Shown: positions 44,161 to 53,985 of the stretch, in pieces | Numbering within the stretch: the stretch's first letter is position 1 | Layout of the letters: every line of letters begins with the position of its first letter | From: Granulosicoccus sp947495035 | Lineage (GTDB): Bacteria; Pseudomonadota; Gammaproteobacteria; Granulosicoccales; Granulosicoccaceae | Assembly: GCF_050589605.1 (NCBI RefSeq) | Contig: NZ_JBNGOO010000005.1 | Length of the DNA: 64,000 bases | Strand: one strand, 5' to 3' | Notes under the pieces: model-generated | Seen by the model: only the letters and a program-made list of their open reading frames with translations | What the model was told of the DNA's origin: nothing | Database searches by the model: none | Position numbers and translations under genes: made by a program

Positions 44161-45363
44161 ATGAAATCCTGGAAATTCGGCGGCCTGGCCGTGATAGTCG
44201 TTGTTGCGGCCGCAGCTTACTGGTGGTCCCAGTCTCAGGGCACGACGCCCTCCGATGGGGCGCAAACGGCGCAAGCGGGTCCGGGTGGTCGAGCCGGTGG
44301 AGGCGGCCCTGGTGGCAGAGGTCCGTCGGCAGCACTGGTCGTTGTGCGGCCGGTGGTGGACGCCGTCATCAATGATCGACTGAAGGCTGTCGGCAGCGGC
44401 AAGGCACTCGCTTCGGTCAGCGTCGTTCCCTTGTCCAGTGGCCTGCTGACCGATGTACTGGTGAAGTCCGGCCAGCGGGTCAGCAAGGGAGATGTGCTGG
44501 CCCTGCTCGATGACGATGAACAGAGTCTCGCCCGAGACCGTGCCGCACGTACCGCCGAAAATGCAGCTGTGGATGAGGCTCGCCTGGCACAACTCTATCG
44601 CACTCGCACCACGACGGAGGCGGAACTGATCAGAAGCCGCGCCGATCTGGCCGACGCCAATCTGGCGCTGCGTGAAGCGGAGCTGGCACTGGCTCGCAGA
44701 AAGATCACCGCCCCCATCGACGGCATCGTCGGACTGGTTGCTGTGGACTCTGGAAACTATGTCACAACACAGACCGAAATCGTCACGATCGACAACCGTG
44801 AAACCATCGTGCTCGAATTCTGGGTGCCTGAACGATTCGCCAACCAGATAGCGGTTGGCCAGGCTATCGAGGCCACGGCTCAAGCCAACCCCTCACGCGT
44901 TCACCAGGGTCTCATCACCGGTATCAGCAGTCGTGTCGAAAGTGACAGCCGAACCCTGCCAGTCGAGGCGCAACTGGACAACCAGAGTGACACCCTGCGA
45001 CCCGGCATGTCGTTCAACCTGTCTCTGGCATTCAATGGCGAGACCTACCCGGCTGTCGACCCTCTGGCCATCCAGTGGGATTCCACCGGCTCCTTCGTAT
45101 GGCGAGCCAGCGAGGACAAGGCTGAGCGCGTTCCGGTGAAGATCATACAACGCAACCCCGAGTCGGTGCTGGTGGCCAGTGAACTGGCCGCAGGCGATGA
45201 AGTGATTACAGAAGGTCTGCTGACCTTGCGCCCCGGCTCCCGGATACGCAAGCAGGGTGCCCCGCGCAATGCGCCTGGCGGACAGGGCCCCGGCAGCCAG
45301 CCGGCATCGGGACAGAGCACAGCTTCAGCCGACGCTGCCACGACACAGGCTGCACAACCATGA
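44161..45363 (+). CDS. RND efflux periplasmic adaptor (membrane fusion protein)
   Basis: A 400-aa adaptor anchored by an N-terminal membrane helix ('FGGLAVIVVVAAAAYWW'), followed by a Gly/Pro-rich linker. A barrel-sandwich (biotinyl-lipoyl-like) half is seen in 'SVSVVPLSSGLLTDVLVKSG' and 'RKITAPIDGIVGLVAVDSG'; a coiled-coil hairpin ('AVDEARLAQLYRTRTTTEAE') lies between. Beta-barrel and membrane-proximal domains follow ('PVEAQLDNQSDTLRPGMSF', 'VITEGLLTLRPGSRI'). I use the ATG at 44161; the ATG at 44140 and the frame to 44083 are alternatives. It overlaps the RND permease gene by ATGA. Cargo unknown. Confidence 0.9.
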   Translation: MKSWKFGGLAVIVVVAAAAYWWSQSQGTTPSDGAQTAQAGPGGRAGGGGPGGRGPSAALVVVRPVVDAVINDRLKAVGSGKALASVSVVPLSSGLLTDVLVKSGQRVSKGDVLALLDDDEQSLARDRAARTAENAAVDEARLAQLYRTRTTTEAELIRSRADLADANLALREAELALARRKITAPIDGIVGLVAVDSGNYVTTQTEIVTIDNRETIVLEFWVPERFANQIAVGQAIEATAQANPSRVHQGLITGISSRVESDSRTLPVEAQLDNQSDTLRPGMSFNLSLAFNGETYPAVDPLAIQWDSTGSFVWRASEDKAERVPVKIIQRNPESVLVASELAAGDEVITEGLLTLRPGSRIRKQGAPRNAPGGQGPGSQPASGQSTASADAATTQAAQP

Positions 45364-48300
45364 GCAACGACACGCAAGGGCAATTGACGCCATCGGATGA
45401 CAGCTCACTGACATCCAGCAAGAATGACTTCACCTCTCTGTTCGTACGCCGACCGGTACTGTCCACCGTACTGAGCCTGCTGGTCATTGTCGCCGGTCTC
45501 GCTGCCATCGTCGGTGTGGAAATTCGTGAACTGCCGGCTGTCGACAGCCCCGTCATCAGCGTGACCACCACCTACTCCGGTGCGTCACCGGAGACCATCG
45601 ATCGCGAGGTAACCGCCGTGATCGAATCTGCCGCGGGGCGGGTACCGGGCGTGCAGTCCATTTCCTCCTCCTCCTCGTTCGGCAGTAGCCGGGTGACCGT
45701 TGACTTCAAGGAATCAACCGATCTGGACGTTGCCGCCTCCGACATGCGCGATGCCATTGCGCGGGTGTCACGCGACTTGCCGGAGGATGTCGACGATCCA
45801 CGTATCGTCAAGGCGGACAGTGATGCCGAGGCGGTCATGCGCCTGGCCGTCACCTCGGACCGACTGAGTGCCGAGGAGATGACCATCATCGTCGAGAACC
45901 AGATCGTCGACAACTACACGGCGGTCAACGGCGTTGCCGATGTCCAGGTCTATGGCGATCGAGAGCAGGTATTTCGAGTGGATGTGGACCAGACGAAACT
46001 GGCCAGTCGCGGTCTGAGCATCGCAGACCTGGCCGGGGCACTGGAGGATGCCGCCTTCGATACGCCGGCAGGTTCGCTCTCCAGTGATACTCAGGATCTG
46101 TCTGTACGGGCCACGGCTACCGTGAATTCAGCCGCCGAGTTCGAGACACTGCTGATCGATGAACGCACCCGCATCGGGGATATCGCCACGGTAACGCTGG
46201 GCGCCGACATCGGTTCCAGTTCCCTACGCGCCAATGGCCGCACCGGTATCGGCATGGGTATCATTCGTCAGGCCGGCTCCAATACGCTGGAGATATCCGA
46301 CAGTGTAAGAGCCGTCACCGAGCGCCTCAACCAGAGTCTGCCTGAAGGCATGGAAGTCCGTGTCACCAGTGATGATGCCGTGTTCATTCGTGGCTCCATC
46401 AAGGAAGTCCTGCTGTCGATCTCGCTGGCCATCGCCATCGTCATCTCGATCATCTACGTCTTTCTGCTCAACTGGCGCGCCACACTGATCCCGGCGATCA
46501 CCCTGCCCGTTGCCTTGATCGGCACGGTGGCCGGTATCTGGCTTGCCGGTTTTTCCATCAACATCCTGACCTTGCTGGCCCTGCTGCTGGCTACCGGCAT
46601 GGTGGTCGATGACGCCATCGTGGTACTGGAGAACATCGTCAACCGACGCAATGACGGTGCCGGCCCCAAGGCGGCGGCTGTCATCGGTACACGTCAGGTA
46701 TTCTTTGCCGTCATCACCACCACGGCTGTACTGGCCGCGGTGTTCGTTCCACTGTCGTTTCTGCCGGGCAAGGCTGGCGGTCTGTTTCGCGAGTTCGGCT
46801 TCGTACTCGCCATTGCAGTCACCATCTCATCCATGGTCGCCCTGACACTGTGCCCCATGCTGGCTTCCCGCCTGCTCAAGGACACACCGGTGCCAGGCAA
46901 TGCAGAAGCGGCGCAGCGGAGCCAGGAGAGCGCCTCGCGCAACCCCGTCAGACGCTTTGGCAATCTGTGCGCCGACCTGTATGCCAGCGTTCTCAAGGGT
47001 TGCCTGCGCATGCCCTGGCTCGTGGTCGGTGGCAGCCTGCTGATGGCAGCACTGGCGTGGTTCACTCTGGCATCGGTCCCCGAGGAACTCATTCCGCGCG
47101 AAGATCGCTCCGTTGCCCTGCTGCGCATCTCCGCACCGCAGGGCGTCAGCCTGGACTACACCGCTGCCCAGCTACGCAAGATCGAGGACGTTGTGCAGCC
47201 CCTGGTGGAAAACGGCGAGGCGGAAAACGTGTTCTCACTGGCGGGTCGAGGCGGCAGCAGCAACAGCGGCTTCATGGTGGTGACACTGAAACCCTGGGAA
47301 GACAGAGACCGTTCACAGCAGGACATCGTTGATGACATCAACGCCGGTCTGCGCACCATTCCCGGCGTGCGCGCCTTTGCCATCCAGCCCAACAGTCTGG
47401 GCATTCGCGGTGCAGGCTCGGGCCTGAAAGTGGCCATTGCGGGCAGCAGTTACCAGACGCTGGCTGCCACGGCCGACAGCATCGTCGAACAACTGGAACA
47501 GGATCCGCGCTTCGGGCGGGTGGAACTGGGCTACGAGACCAACCAGGCTCAGCTTTCCATCAGCATCGACCGGGAACGCGCTGCCGACCTCGGCATCGAC
47601 ATCACCGGGCTGGCAGCAGCCATGCAATCGGTGCTGGATGGACGTGACATCGGCGATGTGTTCATCGAAGATCGTGCCGTGGCCGTGAAGTTGCTGTCCA
47701 CGACCCAGCCGGTGAACGACCCGACCGATCTGGCCAATCTGTTTCTGCGAACATCCGACGGCCGCATCGTACCGATGTCCACCATCGCCTCGCTTACCGA
47801 GTCGGCCATAGCGCCTTCCCTGCCGCGTGAAGAGCGATCGCGAGCAGTGACCATCACCGCAGGTCTGACACCGGAGATGGCATTGCGTACCGCGATGCAG
47901 GAATTCGAGAGCATTGCAACACCGCTGCTGGAGAGCGACATGCGTCTGATTCCGCTGGCTGAAGCGGCTTCCCTGAACGAGACCTCCAGTGGCCTGGCCC
48001 TGACCTTCGGCTTCGCCATTGTCATCGTGTTCCTGGTGCTGGCGGCGCAGTTCGAGAGCTTCGTCAGCGCGCTCATCATCATGTTCACGGTGCCCTTCGG
48101 CCTGGCCAGTGCGGTCTTCGCGCTGTACCTGACCGGCACCAGTCTGAACGTCTACAGTCAGATCGGGCTGGTGCTGCTGGTAGGCATCATGGCCAAGAAC
48201 GGCATTCTGATTGTCGAATTCGCCAACCAGCTGCGTGATGAAGGCATGAGCGTGGCCGAGGCATCATTGCAGGCCGCCACGATCCGATTGCGCCCTGTTG

Positions 48301-48560
48301 CCATGACGCTGTTCTCGACCGTACTGGGTGGCGTACCTCTGGTACTGGCATCGGGTGCCGGCGCGGAAGCCAGAACGGCCCTGGGCTGGGTCATCGTTGG
48401 CGGACTGGGCATTGCCACCTTCTTCACCCTGTTCCTGACTCCCGTAGCCTACCGTCTGCTTGCGGGATTCTCGACCTCCAAAGGTGCGGCGAATCGTCAA
48501 CTGACCGAAGAACTGCAGCGAGTCAACCGTGGCAAGGCGGTCATGGGCCAGGCCGTGTGA
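45360..48560 (+). CDS. RND-family multidrug-type efflux permease
   Basis: A 1066-aa inner-membrane proton-driven pump of the AcrB/MexF class. It opens with 'FTSLFVRRPVLSTVLSLLVI' (span 1) and has 12 predicted spans with two large periplasmic loops. 'GASPETIDREVTAVIESA' and 'ISAPQGVSLDYTAAQLRKIE' are loop landmarks; span 4 has 'ATGMVVDDAIVVLENIVNR', with the Asp pair for proton relay; 'LVGIMAKNGILIVEFANQL' is in the second half. No outer-membrane channel gene lies here, so it must use one encoded elsewhere. Substrates cannot be read from the sequence. Confidence 0.93.
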   Translation: MSNDTQGQLTPSDDSSLTSSKNDFTSLFVRRPVLSTVLSLLVIVAGLAAIVGVEIRELPAVDSPVISVTTTYSGASPETIDREVTAVIESAAGRVPGVQSISSSSSFGSSRVTVDFKESTDLDVAASDMRDAIARVSRDLPEDVDDPRIVKADSDAEAVMRLAVTSDRLSAEEMTIIVENQIVDNYTAVNGVADVQVYGDREQVFRVDVDQTKLASRGLSIADLAGALEDAAFDTPAGSLSSDTQDLSVRATATVNSAAEFETLLIDERTRIGDIATVTLGADIGSSSLRANGRTGIGMGIIRQAGSNTLEISDSVRAVTERLNQSLPEGMEVRVTSDDAVFIRGSIKEVLLSISLAIAIVISIIYVFLLNWRATLIPAITLPVALIGTVAGIWLAGFSINILTLLALLLATGMVVDDAIVVLENIVNRRNDGAGPKAAAVIGTRQVFFAVITTTAVLAAVFVPLSFLPGKAGGLFREFGFVLAIAVTISSMVALTLCPMLASRLLKDTPVPGNAEAAQRSQESASRNPVRRFGNLCADLYASVLKGCLRMPWLVVGGSLLMAALAWFTLASVPEELIPREDRSVALLRISAPQGVSLDYTAAQLRKIEDVVQPLVENGEAENVFSLAGRGGSSNSGFMVVTLKPWEDRDRSQQDIVDDINAGLRTIPGVRAFAIQPNSLGIRGAGSGLKVAIAGSSYQTLAATADSIVEQLEQDPRFGRVELGYETNQAQLSISIDRERAADLGIDITGLAAAMQSVLDGRDIGDVFIEDRAVAVKLLSTTQPVNDPTDLANLFLRTSDGRIVPMSTIASLTESAIAPSLPREERSRAVTITAGLTPEMALRTAMQEFESIATPLLESDMRLIPLAEAASLNETSSGLALTFGFAIVIVFLVLAAQFESFVSALIIMFTVPFGLASAVFALYLTGTSLNVYSQIGLVLLVGIMAKNGILIVEFANQLRDEGMSVAEASLQAATIRLRPVAMTLFSTVLGGVPLVLASGAGAEARTALGWVIVGGLGIATFFTLFLTPVAYRLLAGFSTSKGAANRQLTEELQRVNRGKAVMGQAV

Positions 48561-48569
48561 TTGCACCAC

Positions 48570-48606
48570 CTCGAATCCGCACACCACACCGGTGTGCGGA
48601 TTCGAG
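48570..48606 (+). terminator. Perfect 16-bp hairpin after the RND permease gene
   Basis: CTCGAATCCGCACACC (48570-48585) pairs exactly with GGTGTGCGGATTCGAG (48591-48606) over a 5-base loop, 10 bases after the efflux permease stop. It is a strong terminator or mRNA-3'-end structure, although no T-tract follows. Confidence 0.7.
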
Positions 48607-48766
48607 CGATCGACTGGTCTGTGACGAACGGCAATCACTGTCATACCCATGACATATTTCTCTTGAAATAGTCCGATGCGCTGGTATGGTAGCAGGGGTT
48701 AACTACACGACTTCCATCGGGTAATCTGCAGTCATTACCCGACGCCCCTCTTCGGAACAGCAACTC

Positions 48767-49810
48767 ATGACCACACGACGGATGCTCTTGTCCAGGCCAC
48801 TGGCAGCCATGGGAATCTTCTCGACCGCCGGTATTCTTGCAGCAAGCCTGATGGCCAGTGGCAGCGCCCTTGCGGCCGACTTCACTGCTCGCATAGGCCA
48901 TCTCGAATCGGACCAGCAATCCCGTCATGTGCACCTGCAGAAAGTCGCCGACCTGGTAGCGGAGCGCACTGCTGGAGCCGTGGAGTTCCAGATCTTCCCG
49001 CAAGGCCAACTGGGCGGACAACGTGAAATGACAGAAAGCGTGCAGTTGGGCACGCTGGAAGCCACCGTGTCACCGGCTGCCTTTCTCGGCGGCTTCAATG
49101 CCGCCGTATCGATTCTGGATATCCCCTTTTTGCTGCCGGCTGATGAATCTGCTGCGCAAAGTCTGCGTGATGGTCCCTTCGGGCAAGCCCTGCTCGATTC
49201 CTTCGATGCGAAAGGTGTCAAGGCCATCGCGCTTTGGCCCAACGGCCGCAAGAATTTCACATCCAACAAACCGCTGGCCAGCATCGACGCCTTCAACGGC
49301 CAGAAATTTCGTGTCATGGACTCGAAGATCCTGATCGAACAGTTCGACGCCCTGAATGCCAGCGCCATTGCCCTGCCATTCGGCGAGCTCTATACCTCCC
49401 TGCAGACCGGTGTGGTCGACGGACAGGAAAACCCGCTGGATACGATCCAGCGCATGAAATTCCACGAGGTACAGAAATATCTGGTGCTATCCAATCACGG
49501 TGCCATGGAAGATGTCGTGCTGTTCAATCCCGGCTGGTGGCAGAGTATCGGTGAGGAAAACCAGTCCATCATCATCGAGGCCTTTCATGCCGTCATTCCC
49601 GAACTCGGCAGTCACAAGGCCGATGCCGTGAACGCCGCTCTCGATGTCATCCGTCAGAGCGATATCGACATTCGTGAAATCAGCGATGAAGAACGCTCGA
49701 GCATGCGCGCGCTGATGTTCGACAAGGCACGCGATGCCTATCTGGAACGCGCCGGCGAAGATGGTACCGCGCTGATGCAGGTCTACGACGAAGCCTACAA
49801 CACTCTGTAG
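48767..49810 (+). CDS. TRAP transporter substrate-binding protein (DctP family)
   Basis: A 347-aa periplasmic binding protein. The signal region (to about residue 36) contains 'GILAASLMASGSALAAD'. Mature DctP features: 'IGHLESDQQSRHVHLQKVAD', 'VEFQIFPQGQLGGQREMTES', 'DIPFLLP', then 'FNGQKFRVMDSKILIEQFDA' with the Arg that binds carboxylate ligands, and 'LQTGVVDGQENPLDTI'. The ligand is probably an organic acid. It is first of a DctPQM operon, 20 bases before the small permease gene. Confidence 0.92.
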   Translation: MTTRRMLLSRPLAAMGIFSTAGILAASLMASGSALAADFTARIGHLESDQQSRHVHLQKVADLVAERTAGAVEFQIFPQGQLGGQREMTESVQLGTLEATVSPAAFLGGFNAAVSILDIPFLLPADESAAQSLRDGPFGQALLDSFDAKGVKAIALWPNGRKNFTSNKPLASIDAFNGQKFRVMDSKILIEQFDALNASAIALPFGELYTSLQTGVVDGQENPLDTIQRMKFHEVQKYLVLSNHGAMEDVVLFNPGWWQSIGEENQSIIIEAFHAVIPELGSHKADAVNAALDVIRQSDIDIREISDEERSSMRALMFDKARDAYLERAGEDGTALMQVYDEAYNTL

Positions 49811-49829
49811 CCACAGCCCCGTCCTTGCC

Positions 49830-50357
49830 GTGACTATCCTCTCGCTGATCAGGCGCATGGAGCGCGTCTGGCTGATCACGATCTTTCTGGGCATGGTCGT
49901 GCTGTTCTTCGCTAATGTTCTGGTGCGCACCTTCGCACCTCAGCATGCCAGTGACCTGGCCTGGACCGAGGAGGCCGTGCGCCTGCTGAACATCTTTCTG
50001 GTCTTCGGCGGGCTCGGTCTGGCGCTGGAACGGGGGCGCCATGTCAGCATCGACAGTCTGCGCGAGAAGCTGAGGCCCACGCTGCGTCGCGCGCTATACC
50101 GGTGTATCGACGCAATCGGACTGCTGGCCTCGCTGTACATGGCCTGGCTGTCCTTCAAGCTCGTGCGGTTCGTGCTGGCCACCGGACAACGCAGCCCGAC
50201 GCTGGATATTCCCATGGGCTGGATCTATGCCGCACCACTGGGAGGATTCTGCCTGCTGGCCCTGCGTTATGGTCTGAGTCTCACCAGCCGTATCGATCGC
50301 CGCCCGCAAGGTGCACAGGCGGACTCCTCACCCAGCTCGCCCGCTGCCGCACAATGA
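49830..50357 (+). CDS. TRAP transporter small permease (DctQ family)
   Basis: A 175-aa membrane protein with four predicted spans, as expected for DctQ. Landmarks are 'WLITIFLGMVVLFFANVLVR', 'DLAWTEEAVRLLNIFLVFGG' (the conserved W-x-E-E pattern) and 'HVSIDSLREKL'. The C-terminal 20 residues are Ser/Pro/Ala-rich. It starts at a GTG (49830) and overlaps the large permease gene by ATGA. The small subunit links the binding protein to the transport channel. Confidence 0.9.
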   Translation: MTILSLIRRMERVWLITIFLGMVVLFFANVLVRTFAPQHASDLAWTEEAVRLLNIFLVFGGLGLALERGRHVSIDSLREKLRPTLRRALYRCIDAIGLLASLYMAWLSFKLVRFVLATGQRSPTLDIPMGWIYAAPLGGFCLLALRYGLSLTSRIDRRPQGAQADSSPSSPAAAQ

Positions 50358-51634
50358 TCGCGCTCATCGTACTGATCGCCCTGGCCCTGCTGGTGCTGGG
50401 CTTCGAGATGTTTCTGGTGCTACTGGTACCGGCACTGGCCACCAAGACCCTGTTCTACGCCAATCTGCCGGATGTTGCCCTGATCCAGAAGATGGTCGGC
50501 GGTATCAATCATTCGACCCTGCTGGCCGTGCCCTTCTTCATCCTGGCCGCCGAACTCATGGGCTCGGGACAGATAGCCAACCGTCTGACACACCTGGTCA
50601 AGAGCCTGCTGGGTCATTCACGCGGTGGTATGGGGCATACGGTCATCGGCGGCTCCATGGCTTTCGGCTCGGTATCGGGTTCAGCCCCTGCCACCGTGGC
50701 AGCGATGGGCCGCATGGTCTATCCGGAAATGCGCAGCAACGGATTCTCGGAACGATTCAGTCTGGGTCTGCTGGTCGCCAGTGCCGAAACGGCGCTGCTG
50801 ATACCTCCATCCATCACCTTCATCATCTATGGCTGGATGACCGGCACCTCCATTGCCAGACTGTTTGCCGGCGGCCTGGCCATCGGCCTGGTTCTGGGCA
50901 TCGCCTTTGCCTTGCTGGTCTCCTGGGAGGCACGCCGCCAGGGCTTGCCCGCTGCGGGCCGGGCCACGACTGCCGAACGATTTGCCGCACTGCGATCAGC
51001 CACCTGGGCCCTCGGCATGCCGGTGATCATTCTCGGTGGCATCTACTCCGGCATCTTCACGCCTACCGAGGCAGCTGCCGTCAGTGTGGTCTATGCCATC
51101 GTGGTGGAAATGCTGGTCTACCGGAATCTGAGCCTGCGGCAGCTCGCAGACATCGTGGAAGCCAGTGCGCTGTCCACCGCCATCATCTTCGTGTTGCTGG
51201 CCATGGGCGGCATGCTCTCCTTCTTCGTGACCCTGGCCCAGGTGCCGCAGCATATCAGTGAATTCCTGGTCGCCATCGACGCCGGCCCTGTTACCTTCCT
51301 GCTCGCCGTCAACCTGTGCTTCCTGATCGCCGGCATGTTCATCGACCCGAATTCGGCTCTGCTGATACTGGTGCCGCCGCTGTTCCCGGTAGCTACTTCC
51401 CTGGGAGTGGATCCCGTGCATTTCGGCATGATCGTCTCTCTCAACATAGGCCTCGGCATGATCACACCGCCCTTCGGCCTGGATATCTTTGTCGCCTCTT
51501 CGACGCTGAACAAGCCGGTTGCCACCATCATCAGCGGCGTCTGGCCCTTTGTACTGGCCAACCTCGTGGTACTGATGATCATCACCTACATACCAGGTAT
51601 CTCCCTGTTCATCCCATCATTGCTCTTCAGCTGA
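50354..51634 (+). CDS. TRAP transporter large permease (DctM family)
   Basis: A 426-aa permease with about 12 hydrophobic segments that carries out sodium-driven uptake. Family landmarks: 'NHSTLLAVPFFILAAELMGS', 'GGMGHTVIGGSMAFGSVSGS', 'ETALLIPPSITFIIYGW', 'GGIYSGIFTPTEAAAVSVVY' and 'NIGLGMITPPFGLDIFVASS'. The ATG at 50354 overlaps the DctQ stop; a longer frame upstream is shadow. Last gene of the TRAP operon. Confidence 0.93.
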   Translation: MIALIVLIALALLVLGFEMFLVLLVPALATKTLFYANLPDVALIQKMVGGINHSTLLAVPFFILAAELMGSGQIANRLTHLVKSLLGHSRGGMGHTVIGGSMAFGSVSGSAPATVAAMGRMVYPEMRSNGFSERFSLGLLVASAETALLIPPSITFIIYGWMTGTSIARLFAGGLAIGLVLGIAFALLVSWEARRQGLPAAGRATTAERFAALRSATWALGMPVIILGGIYSGIFTPTEAAAVSVVYAIVVEMLVYRNLSLRQLADIVEASALSTAIIFVLLAMGGMLSFFVTLAQVPQHISEFLVAIDAGPVTFLLAVNLCFLIAGMFIDPNSALLILVPPLFPVATSLGVDPVHFGMIVSLNIGLGMITPPFGLDIFVASSTLNKPVATIISGVWPFVLANLVVLMIITYIPGISLFIPSLLFS

Positions 51635-51745
51635 CCTCTCATCTGATCCAGTGACCACCCATTCGCTCAAGTTGCCGGTTTCGTACACCGCTATCTCGCC
51701 TATCCACCTGAAAACCAGTGATTGCCCGACATACGACTCCCTGTC

Positions 51746-53077
51746 ATGAACAAGCACTCTGCCAAGCTGTCTACGCCGAACACCAGGGAGGGGGTGTGGC
51801 AAATCTGTCGCCAATGGGGGCAGCAAATGATTCGTGCATCGGTTCGCCGATGGCACCGCTGTCAACAACGTCAGGCTCTGCGTCGTCTGGCCAGATCGAC
51901 AACCGTTCATGACAGACCACCATTCGGCCCCGGTACCGCGAGGTCGGTTCTGCTGGTCGGGCAGAACGCCCATGCGAGCGACGCTAGCCGACTGCTGCTG
52001 TCACTGGCACGCGTGCTGTCCCGAGAGTTCGATATCGACGTGCGGATCCTGCTCAGGCAGGGTGGTGCCCTTCTGCCCCGCTTCATGGACATCGCCGAGA
52101 CGGTCGTACTGAAAGCCGACTTCGAACAGGACCCGCAGAACCTGTTTCATGACTCTGGTTGTCGACATGCCATCTTCAATGGCTGCAACACGGGCGATCT
52201 GCTGGAAGCCGCGCAACAGGCTGGCTTGTCCTGCGTGGCACTGTTGCATGAACCATCGGCCATCATTCAGGCAGATTGCCTGCAGCCACAGGCCAATGAG
52301 ATAGCGCATCTGGCCAGGCATCTTGTCTTTTCCTCGGCAACCGTGCGGACCGAGTTCGAATACCACGAGCCCTATATCCGCGGCTCTGTGCAGGTCAAGG
52401 CTCCGGGACTGGAATATGCAGACAGCCGGATGAGCAACAACAGCGACACCCTGCGTCGCCAGCTCGGTCTGCGCAAGGAAGACCGACTGGTCATCGGCAC
52501 CGGTCGCGGCACCCGCCGACGAGGTTTCGACCGCTTCGTGATGGCTGCCCAACGCCTGTGTGCCGAGCACGACAACCTGCATTTCTGCTGGATTGGCGGC
52601 AGCTCACGGGAAATGAAACAGTGGTTTCGCAGCCTGCCTCGCCAGACACTGAAAGGGCGACTTCATCTGCTTGATCGTGCCCCATACACCGACTCGTGGC
52701 TATCGGCGGCCGATGCTCTGTACCTCTCCTCACGCATTGACGCCTACCCGCGCGATGTCCTGCAGGCCCTGAGTCTGGGCAAGCCGGTCGTGATCCATGA
52801 AGGCGCTACCGGATTCGATGAGCCCTTGCTGTCGCTGCTGCAGCAAGCGGATATCGACGACAATGACGCGATCGACAGCGCCTTACGCACGGCCGTTTTC
52901 ACCGATTCGCCAGAGCAAGCCCGGCAGCGGCAAGCGTATATGCGGGAACACCATCAACTGCGCGACTACGTGCGGTCGCTGTTGTCATTGATCGAGCTGC
53001 CAATGACACAGGCAGCGCTGACCAGCGACGATTCCCTGTGGCAGGAGCCCGACACCCTGACACTGGCAAACGGGTAG
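51746..53077 (+). CDS. Glycosyltransferase family 4-like protein
   Basis: A 443-aa cytoplasmic glycosyltransferase of the GT-B fold. The N-terminal half has an acceptor-domain pattern ('VLLVGQNAHASDASRLLLSL', 'IDVRILLRQGGALLP', 'VALLHEPSAII'). The C-terminal half has a nucleotide-sugar-binding region typical of GT4: 'VIGTGRGTRRRGFDRFV', 'FCWIGGSSREM', 'YTDSWLSAADALYLSSRIDA', 'DVLQALSLGKPVV'. The usual second Glu of E-x7-E is not clear at 'YPRDVLQALSLGKPV'. I prefer the ATG at 51746 over a TTG at 51722. No other polysaccharide genes are adjacent, so the acceptor is unknown. Confidence 0.78.
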   Translation: MNKHSAKLSTPNTREGVWQICRQWGQQMIRASVRRWHRCQQRQALRRLARSTTVHDRPPFGPGTARSVLLVGQNAHASDASRLLLSLARVLSREFDIDVRILLRQGGALLPRFMDIAETVVLKADFEQDPQNLFHDSGCRHAIFNGCNTGDLLEAAQQAGLSCVALLHEPSAIIQADCLQPQANEIAHLARHLVFSSATVRTEFEYHEPYIRGSVQVKAPGLEYADSRMSNNSDTLRRQLGLRKEDRLVIGTGRGTRRRGFDRFVMAAQRLCAEHDNLHFCWIGGSSREMKQWFRSLPRQTLKGRLHLLDRAPYTDSWLSAADALYLSSRIDAYPRDVLQALSLGKPVVIHEGATGFDEPLLSLLQQADIDDNDAIDSALRTAVFTDSPEQARQRQAYMREHHQLRDYVRSLLSLIELPMTQAALTSDDSLWQEPDTLTLANG

Positions 53078-53154
53078 AATCACTCGACCTGCCAGTGTGA
53101 TGCAGTACTGTCAGGGTTCGAAACCTCCCCCTTACCATCAATGTGGCCTGTTGC

Positions 53155-53985
53155 ATGAATCAACGCTCCGTTCTGATTACCGGCTGCTCGTCTGGCATCG
53201 GTCTGGATGCAGCCCGTACTCTGCAAGCGCGCGGCTGGCGGGTACTGGCCACCTGCAGGCAAGCCGCAGACTGTGAACGCCTCAACGCTGAAGGGCTGGA
53301 ATCCTTTGTCCTGGATTACGCCAGCAGCGATAGCGTGCAAGCGGGCGCCCGACAGGCGCTGGATATGACCCATGGCCGACTGGACGCTCTGTTCAACAAT
53401 GGTGCCTTCGCCATCCCCGGCCTGGTGGAGGATCTGCCAAGGGATGCCCTCCGAACACTGTTCGAGACCAATCTGTTTGGCCAGTTCGAGCTGATCAACG
53501 CCATTCTGCCCGCCATGCGGGCACAGGGGCACGGCCGAATCGTCAATTGCTCGTCAGTACTGGGCTTTGCAGCCATGCCCTTTCGTGGTGCGTATGTGGC
53601 CAGCAAGTTCGCGATGGAAGGCCTGAGCGACACATTGCGGCTGGAAATGCGTGACACGGGAATCCAGGTCGTGCTGATCGAACCCGGCCCGATAGGCACT
53701 CGCATACGGGAAAATTCCATTCCTCACTTCGAGCGCTGGATAGACTGGCAAACCTCTGCGCGACGCGACGCCTATGAAAACCAGCTGCGCCCGCGACTGT
53801 ACGAGCCGAAGCTGAAGAAGGACCGGTTCGAGCTGCCATGCAGTGCAGTGAGCGACAAGCTGGTTCACGCGCTGGAAAGCCGGCAGGCACGCCCACGTTA
53901 CTACGTGACGACACCCACTCGCGTCGCGGGTATTCTGAAACGAATCCTCAGCACCCGGTGGCTGGATCGGGTGCTGTCCCGCTAG
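53155..53985 (+). CDS. Short-chain dehydrogenase/reductase (SDR)
   Basis: A 276-aa NAD(P)-dependent oxidoreductase of the classical SDR type. The cofactor motif is 'VLITGCSSGIGLDAA' (TGxxxGIG), followed by 'LFNNGAFAIPG' (NNAG-like with NNGA), the catalytic Ser in 'IVNCSSVLGFAAM', and Tyr/Lys in 'YVASKFAMEGLSDTLRLE' (YxxxK). The C-terminal tail is basic and long, as in SDRs acting on lipids or hydrophobic molecules. I use the ATG at 53155; a GTG at 53143 is an alternative. It stands alone between a glycosyltransferase gene and sucC. Confidence 0.88.
   Translation: MNQRSVLITGCSSGIGLDAARTLQARGWRVLATCRQAADCERLNAEGLESFVLDYASSDSVQAGARQALDMTHGRLDALFNNGAFAIPGLVEDLPRDALRTLFETNLFGQFELINAILPAMRAQGHGRIVNCSSVLGFAAMPFRGAYVASKFAMEGLSDTLRLEMRDTGIQVVLIEPGPIGTRIRENSIPHFERWIDWQTSARRDAYENQLRPRLYEPKLKKDRFELPCSAVSDKLVHALESRQARPRYYVTTPTRVAGILKRILSTRWLDRVLSR

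Noticed and set aside
53101..53154. tRNA-like GGTTCGAAACC near 53115
   Set aside because: The T-loop-like word is not accompanied by an acceptor stem, anticodon arm or CCA end.
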